Positions 59,773-64,000 of a DNA stretch of 64,000 nt are shown piece after piece. The position numbers and the translations under genes were made by a program. The stretch is from Paracoccus sp. N5. Its GTDB lineage: Bacteria; Pseudomonadota; Alphaproteobacteria; Rhodobacterales; Rhodobacteraceae. The notes below the pieces were generated by a model. It did no database searches. It worked only from the letters and a program-made list of their open reading frames with translations, and had not been told where the DNA came from. How positions within the stretch are numbered: the stretch's first letter is position 1; each line of letters opens with the position of its first letter. The stretch covers positions 1,048,001 through 1,112,000 of the forward strand of contig NZ_AQUO01000001.1 in assembly GCF_000371965.1 (NCBI RefSeq). Direction: 5' to 3'.

Positions 59773-60231
59773 TCACGACCCGGCGGCGGCGGGCAGCGCC
59801 CGCAGGATCTGCTGCAACCCCGGCTCGGCCACCATCCGCGCCGCCTCCTGCGGCGAAAACCAGCGGCGGCGGCGCTGCTCGGCCTCGGGGTAATCCTCGG
59901 CGAGGCTTTCGACATACAGCGGAAACACCCGCACCTCGACCGGGATGGCGAAGCCGCGCTCCTGGTCCTTGTCATAGCGATAGCGGCCGATCTCGCAGGC
60001 CGCGGCGCGGCCGCGCACGCCGGCCTCTTCCCAGGCCTCCTGCAGGGCGGCGCCGGCCAGGCTGCGGCCGGGCATGGGCCAGCCCTTGGGCACGATCCAG
60101 CGCCCGGTGCCGCGGCTGGTCACCAGCAGCACCCGGCCGCTCGCCTCGTCCAGGCACAGCGCGGCGACCTGCATCTCGGGCGGGCGGCGGCCCAGCAGGC
60201 GGGCCAGCCTGTCGCGGAACTCGACGATCAT
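59773..60231 (-). CDS. Nudix hydrolase, 152 aa
   Basis: A Nudix protein resembling the diphosphoinositol polyphosphate/DIPP-like group. The Nudix box reads GWPMPGRSLAGAALQEAWEEAG (about residues 49-70), with the catalytic Glu of EAWEE present while the first Glu of the consensus is Arg, as in that subgroup. Likely substrates are diadenosine polyphosphates or a nucleotide diphosphate. It overlaps arfB by ATGA (60228-60231) and ends nine bases before the PiT start. Confidence 0.88.
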   Translation of the reverse strand: MIVEFRDRLARLLGRRPPEMQVAALCLDEASGRVLLVTSRGTGRWIVPKGWPMPGRSLAGAALQEAWEEAGVRGRAAACEIGRYRYDKDQERGFAIPVEVRVFPLYVESLAEDYPEAEQRRRRWFSPQEAARMVAEPGLQQILRALPAAAGS

Positions 60232-60659
60232 TCGCCGCCCTCCGCATCGCGGATGCGGCCACGGGCGGCCTTGACCTCGCCGCGCTGGGTTTTGGCGGCC
60301 AGGCGGCGGCGCTGGCTGCCCAGGGTCGGGCGCGTGGGGATGCGCTTGCGCGGCGCGACCAGGGCCTGGCGGATCAGCTCGGCCAGCCGCTCGCGCGCCA
60401 GCTCGCGGTTGCGGGCCTGGCTGCGGGTCTCCTCGGCCCGGATCAGCACGGCGCCGTCCAGCGTCCAGCGCCGGCCCGCCAGCCGCTTCAGCCGCGCCTT
60501 GACCGGCGCCGCCAGATGCGGCGAACGCTCGGCCTCGAAACGCAGCTCGACCGCGGTCTCGACCTTGTTCACGTTCTGCCCGCCCGGTCCCTGAGACCGG
60601 GTGAATTGCTCGGACAGCTCCCATTCCTGGATCGTGATCTGGTCGTTGATATGCAGCAT
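60228..60659 (-). CDS. arfB: Alternative ribosome-rescue factor ArfB
   Basis: A peptidyl-tRNA hydrolase that frees ribosomes stalled without a stop codon. The 143-residue protein has the release-factor GGQ motif in RSQGPGGQNVNKVET (about residues 22-36) and a basic C-terminal tail (PRKRIPTRPTLGSQRRRLAAKTQRGE) that enters the mRNA channel. The ATG ending at 60659 is chosen because the family starts close to IQEWELSEQFTRSQG. It overlaps the Nudix gene by four bases. Confidence 0.95.
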   Translation of the reverse strand: MLHINDQITIQEWELSEQFTRSQGPGGQNVNKVETAVELRFEAERSPHLAAPVKARLKRLAGRRWTLDGAVLIRAEETRSQARNRELARERLAELIRQALVAPRKRIPTRPTLGSQRRRLAAKTQRGEVKAARGRIRDAEGGE

Positions 60660-60725
60660 GGTCGGAATATGTCGCAAAATCCGGTTAAGAAAAGGTCAAG
60701 CGAATCACGAAACGCGCAAATCGCG

Positions 60726-62777
60726 TCAGTGCAACCGTATTGTCGCAGTCGCCGAGGCGCCATCGGCATCGACGACCGTCAGGCGGGCAAAGCCGGGACC
60801 GGGATCGGGCAGCTCGGCCCAAGGCTGCGGCCGGGCGATGGCGACCGGCGCGCCGTTCAGCAGAAAGGTCCAGGGCGCCCGCCCGCCCCGCGCCTTGGCG
60901 GTCAGCGACCCGCGCCGTTCCAGCTCGGCCCCGTCCGGCGGATAGGTCAGGCGCAGCGCATCGGGGCTGGCCGGACGGGCGGCGGCGGCGCTGGCCTCGC
61001 CCGGGGCGGCAAAGCGGCGCAGGGGCAGCGGCAGCGCGCTGTTCGGCAGCGTCAGCGCCTGCGGCGGCGGCGGGGGCAGCGCGACCGAGGGCAGCGCGTC
61101 GAACAGGTCGAACAGCACCGGCGCGGCGAGATCGCCGCCGAAGCCGCCCGGGACCGGCGTGCCATCCGGCCGGCCCAGCCAGACCGCGCCGACATGCGCG
61201 CCGTCATAGCCCACCGCCAGGGCATCGCGAAACCCGTAGGACGTGCCGGTCTTATAGGCCAGCACGCGCTGCCGCACCCCATGCGGCGCCGGGATCGAGG
61301 CCAGGACATGCCCGACCTGCCAGGCCGCGACCGGGCCGAACATCGGCGCCTGCCCGGCCGCCGCGCCGCCGGGCAGCGCCGACAGCGTGATGCCGCGCCC
61401 GCCCCGCGCCAGCGCGGCATAGCCCTGCGCCAGCCCCTCCAGCGTCACCCCGGCCCCGCCCAGCACCACCGCCAGCCCCGGCGCATCGCCCGACAGCCGC
61501 AGCTCGATCCCGCCGCGGCGCAGGGCCTGGGCGATGCGGTTCGGCCCGACGGCATCGGCCAGCTTCACCACCGGGATGTTCAAGGACCAGATCAGCGCGT
61601 TCTTCAGGCTGACGGTGCCGCGGAAATGCCTGTCGAAATTCTGCGGCTGCCAGCGGCCGAAGGCGGTCGGGCGGTCCTCGATCAGCGTCTCGGGATGCGC
61701 CAGCCCGTCATCGAAGGCGAGGCCATAGACAAAGGGCTTCAGCGTCGAGCCCGGGCTGCGCCAGGCCCGCGCCATGTCCACGAAACCGGCCGAGGCGCCA
61801 TCGGTCCAGTCCGCCGCCCCGACCTCGGCCAGGATCTCACCGCTGCGGTGATCGGCCAGCACCACGGCCGCCGACAGCCGCCGCCCGGCGCCGCGCACGG
61901 CGCGCGAGGCCAGATCCTCGGCCCGGCGCTGCAGGCGCGGGTCGATGGTGGTCTCGATCCGGCTTGCGCCGGGATGCTCGCGCAATAGCCGCGCCGCCAG
62001 CAGCGGCGCCAGGGCCGGAAAGGCACGGCGGGCGCGCGGCACCGGCTCGGCCATCGCCGCCCGGGCATCGGCATCGGAAATCAGCCCTGCCCCGGCCGCC
62101 CGCGCCAGCACCCGGTCCCGCGCCGCCTTGGCGACGACGGGAAAGCGGTCCGGCCGCCGCGCCTCGGGCGATTGCGGCAGGGCGACCAGCAGCGCCGCCT
62201 GCGCCGGGCTCAACCGGCGCGGCTCCTTGCCGAACCATTGCAGGCTGGCCGCGCGGATGCCCTCGACATTGGCGCCATAGGGGGCGAGGCGCAGGTAAAG
62301 CGCCAGGATCTCGCGCTTGCCCAGATGCCGTTCCAGCGCCAGCGCCAGCCGCAACTGCCGCAGCTTGCCGGCCCATTGCCCGGTCGGCCCGGCCTCGATC
62401 AGCCGCGCCACCTGCATGGTCAGGGTCGAGCCGCCCGAAACCACCCGCCCATGCCGCAGCGCCTGCCCCGCGGCGCGCAGCATCGCCAGCCCATCGACGC
62501 CGGCATGGCGCTGGAACCGGCGATCCTCCCACAACAGCAGCATGTCCAGGAACAATGGATCGACCGGCCCGGCATCCAGCCGCCAGCGCCCGTCGGCCAC
62601 CTGGAACGGCCGCAGCAAGCTGCCGTCCCGCGCCACCACCTCGACGCCGACGGGCACCTCGAGCCGCGGCAGCGCGGTCGCATCGACCCAGGCGTCCAGC
62701 CGGTCGCGCAGCCCGGCACCCAGCCCCAGCAGCAGCACGAAAGACATCAGCAACAGGGCAAGGCGGCGCGCTCTCAT
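60726..62777 (-). CDS. pbpC: Penicillin-binding protein 1C
   Basis: A class A penicillin-binding protein of 683 residues. After an N-terminal membrane anchor (about 5-23) it has a GT51 glycosyltransferase domain (WEDRRFQRHAGVDGLAM, SGGSTLTMQVARL, FGKEPRRLSPAQAALL). The transpeptidase domain follows: SPGSTLKPF (active Ser about 327), SLN, and KTGTSYGFRDA (about 499-509). A PBP1C-type C-terminal beta-domain ends ATATIRLH. PBP1C usually sits next to an alpha-2-macroglobulin gene, which is not present in this window. Confidence 0.94.
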   Translation of the reverse strand: MRARRLALLLMSFVLLLGLGAGLRDRLDAWVDATALPRLEVPVGVEVVARDGSLLRPFQVADGRWRLDAGPVDPLFLDMLLLWEDRRFQRHAGVDGLAMLRAAGQALRHGRVVSGGSTLTMQVARLIEAGPTGQWAGKLRQLRLALALERHLGKREILALYLRLAPYGANVEGIRAASLQWFGKEPRRLSPAQAALLVALPQSPEARRPDRFPVVAKAARDRVLARAAGAGLISDADARAAMAEPVPRARRAFPALAPLLAARLLREHPGASRIETTIDPRLQRRAEDLASRAVRGAGRRLSAAVVLADHRSGEILAEVGAADWTDGASAGFVDMARAWRSPGSTLKPFVYGLAFDDGLAHPETLIEDRPTAFGRWQPQNFDRHFRGTVSLKNALIWSLNIPVVKLADAVGPNRIAQALRRGGIELRLSGDAPGLAVVLGGAGVTLEGLAQGYAALARGGRGITLSALPGGAAAGQAPMFGPVAAWQVGHVLASIPAPHGVRQRVLAYKTGTSYGFRDALAVGYDGAHVGAVWLGRPDGTPVPGGFGGDLAAPVLFDLFDALPSVALPPPPPQALTLPNSALPLPLRRFAAPGEASAAAARPASPDALRLTYPPDGAELERRGSLTAKARGGRAPWTFLLNGAPVAIARPQPWAELPDPGPGFARLTVVDADGASATATIRLH

Positions 62778-62819
62778 ACCCGAACCATACGCCAGTGCCG
62801 CGGCGCGGGAAACGGCCGC

Positions 62820-62933
62820 TTCTTTGCTCTGAAAATACCCAACCGGCAGTGCAGATGCGCGCGGCCGGATGGGTATTTGGAAAACAGAGAAGACGAGCCG
62901 GCCCGGCGCGTTTCACCGTTTTCCAAATACCCC
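62820..62933. repeat. Three copies of the short TATTTGG motif upstream of pbpC
   Basis: Copies lie at 62820-62840, 62871-62892 and 62918-62933. The middle one begins GGGTATTTGGAAAACAGAG, the others are in reverse orientation. Copies 1 and 2 could pair as a stem (AAATACCC 62833-62840 with GGGTATTT 62871-62878, helped by flanking CCGG). They fill the 169-base gap between the YcjF-like gene and pbpC. Confidence 0.6.
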
Positions 62934-62946
62934 AGCGACGGGGCGC

Positions 62947-63990
62947 CTAGCGCGGCTCGTCCTCGCCGAACAGCCCCTTCAACCCGCGCGCGATCAGGTT
63001 GCCGACCTTGGGGCGCGGCTGGTGGATGAAGGGCAAGGGCCGGCAGACCTCCATCGCGGCAATGCCGACGCGGGCGGTCAGCGCGCCGTTCACCACGCCC
63101 TCGCCGAAGCGTTTCGAGACCTTGGCCAGCAGGCCGCCGCCCGCGACGGTATGGATCAGGTCGTCCCCGGCCGCGACGGCGCCGGTCGCGACCAGATGCG
63201 TCATCACCGTCCGCGCCAGCCGCCAGCCGCCGACGGCACCGGCGCGGCCACCATAGATCTCGGCCATGCGCCGGATCATGCGCAGGTTCGCCGCCAGCGC
63301 GGCAAAGACATCGGCCAGCGCCAGCGGGATCAGCGCGGTGGCGGCCGCGACGGTGCGGGCGGCGGCCTCGATCTCGCGCCGGGCCTCAAGGTCCAGCGGT
63401 GCCAGCAGCTCGCCCTCGGCCATGGCGATCAGGGTCTCGGCGTCATAGGCCTCGGATTTGCGCTCCTTGAGCCGGGTCAGGCCCCATTCCAACTCGGGCC
63501 GGGTGCGGTAGAGGCCTTCCATCCGGCCGACCACCTGCTGCGCCGCCGCCAGGTCGCCCGAGGCCAGCGCCGCACCGGCCGCGCGGTTGATGCCGTCGAT
63601 GGCGCCGAAGCGCGCCCAGGCCCGGTATTCGCGCACCGCCATGGCCAGCGCCGCCAGGCAGAACAGCACCATGAGTCCGATGCCGATCCAGCCGAGCAGG
63701 GGATAGGCGTTCAGCAGGTCGGTCAGGTAGCGCAGCGCCGCCACCGACAGCAGGAAGGTGAAAAGCGCCACCCCGCTATTCAGGAAGAACCGCGTCAGCC
63801 GCGACGGGCCGGCGCCGACCAGCCGCGCCACCATCTGCATGGTGCGGGGCTGCGGCAGCGGCGCGAGCGGACCGTCCTCGATCGCCGGGGCGTCGGCGGG
63901 CGAGGGTGCCGCGCCCTCGCGCGTCTCGCTGCGCGGCGCACGCCGGTCGCGGCGGTCGCCCGAAGGCGGCAGCGGCGGGGTCTCGGGCAT
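62947..63990 (-). CDS. YcjF-like (TIGR01620/DUF697) membrane protein
   Basis: A 347-residue protein with a Pro/Arg-rich cytoplasmic N-terminus (residues 1-60), two membrane helices (about 70-90 and 100-120) and a DUF697-type C-terminal domain (IEAAARTVAAATALIPLALADVFAALAANLRMIRRMAEIYGG, then VVNGALTARVGIAAMEVCRPLPF). YcjF is usually paired with the YcjX GTPase; the upstream neighbour lies outside the window. The ATG ending at 63990 appears to be the true start. Its function is unknown, though stress links are reported for the family. Confidence 0.85.
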   Translation of the reverse strand: MPETPPLPPSGDRRDRRAPRSETREGAAPSPADAPAIEDGPLAPLPQPRTMQMVARLVGAGPSRLTRFFLNSGVALFTFLLSVAALRYLTDLLNAYPLLGWIGIGLMVLFCLAALAMAVREYRAWARFGAIDGINRAAGAALASGDLAAAQQVVGRMEGLYRTRPELEWGLTRLKERKSEAYDAETLIAMAEGELLAPLDLEARREIEAAARTVAAATALIPLALADVFAALAANLRMIRRMAEIYGGRAGAVGGWRLARTVMTHLVATGAVAAGDDLIHTVAGGGLLAKVSKRFGEGVVNGALTARVGIAAMEVCRPLPFIHQPRPKVGNLIARGLKGLFGEDEPR

Positions 63991-64000
63991 GACCTGGGCC

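Overview
The window is GC-rich, with tightly packed genes that often overlap by ATGA or TGATG. It looks like a chromosomal segment of an alphaproteobacterium of the Rhodobacteraceae, most probably Paracoccus or a close relative. The support is the oxygen-dependent cobalamin pathway with CobG, BluB and CobN; cytochrome c' next to a b-type cytochrome; an etfB-etfA-3-hydroxyacyl-CoA dehydrogenase block; leuC and leuD split by an antisense membrane gene; and a pyrB-pyrC'-plsY operon. Genus and GC content were judged by eye, not computed.

Layout. 1-10.5 kb is housekeeping: a partial transglutaminase-like gene, gpmI, an EnvC-like protein, ctpA and rppH in one overlapping run, then a lytic transglycosylase, a YbaK-type deacylase, a YeaQ-type membrane protein, dapD and a LOG-family protein. 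10.5-11.6 kb has no intact gene and holds a frameshifted piece of an IS110-family transposase. 11.6-17.5 kb has rlmH, rsfS, leuC, leuD, an endonuclease/exonuclease/phosphatase protein and bluB. 17.5-32.9 kb is the cobalamin block: cobO on the minus strand, then a B12 riboswitch leading a plus-strand operon (DUF1636, cobW, cobN, cobG-cobH as one reading frame, cobI, cobJ, cobL, cobE, cobM, cobB, cobF), with cobK inserted on the opposite strand. 33.2-34.5 kb holds cytochrome c' and a b-type cytochrome. 34.5-48.7 kb has parC, an SDR, a HIG1-like protein, a PduO-type adenosyltransferase, etfBA, a 3-hydroxybutyryl-CoA dehydrogenase flanked by inverted repeats, plsY, an apparently inactive dihydroorotase, pyrB, cobA, DUF2478, a TusA-like protein, an AEC transporter, a crotonase, DUF2794 and a cytochrome b561. 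48.8-58.3 kb is a siderophore/iron block: an EntF-like NRPS, an esterase, a YncE-like beta-propeller and an Fe-siderophore ABC transporter. 58.3-64 kb has a PiT transporter, a Nudix hydrolase, arfB, pbpC and a YcjF-like protein.

The cobalamin genes (cobA at 44.3 kb plus the main block) cover uroporphyrinogen III to adenosylated cobyrinic acid a,c-diamide and add BluB for the lower ligand. cobS/cobT and the late genes cobQ, cobC, cobD, cobP, cobU and cobV are not in the window. The most distinctive observations are the cobG-cobH fusion, the antisense cobK whose start codon overlaps that of cobL, a dihydroorotase-like protein that has lost its metal-binding residues, a serine-specific EntF-type NRPS without 2,3-dihydroxybenzoate genes, and a compound inverted repeat flanking the 3-hydroxybutyryl-CoA dehydrogenase gene. 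I found no CRISPR array, tRNA, rRNA or intact mobile element.
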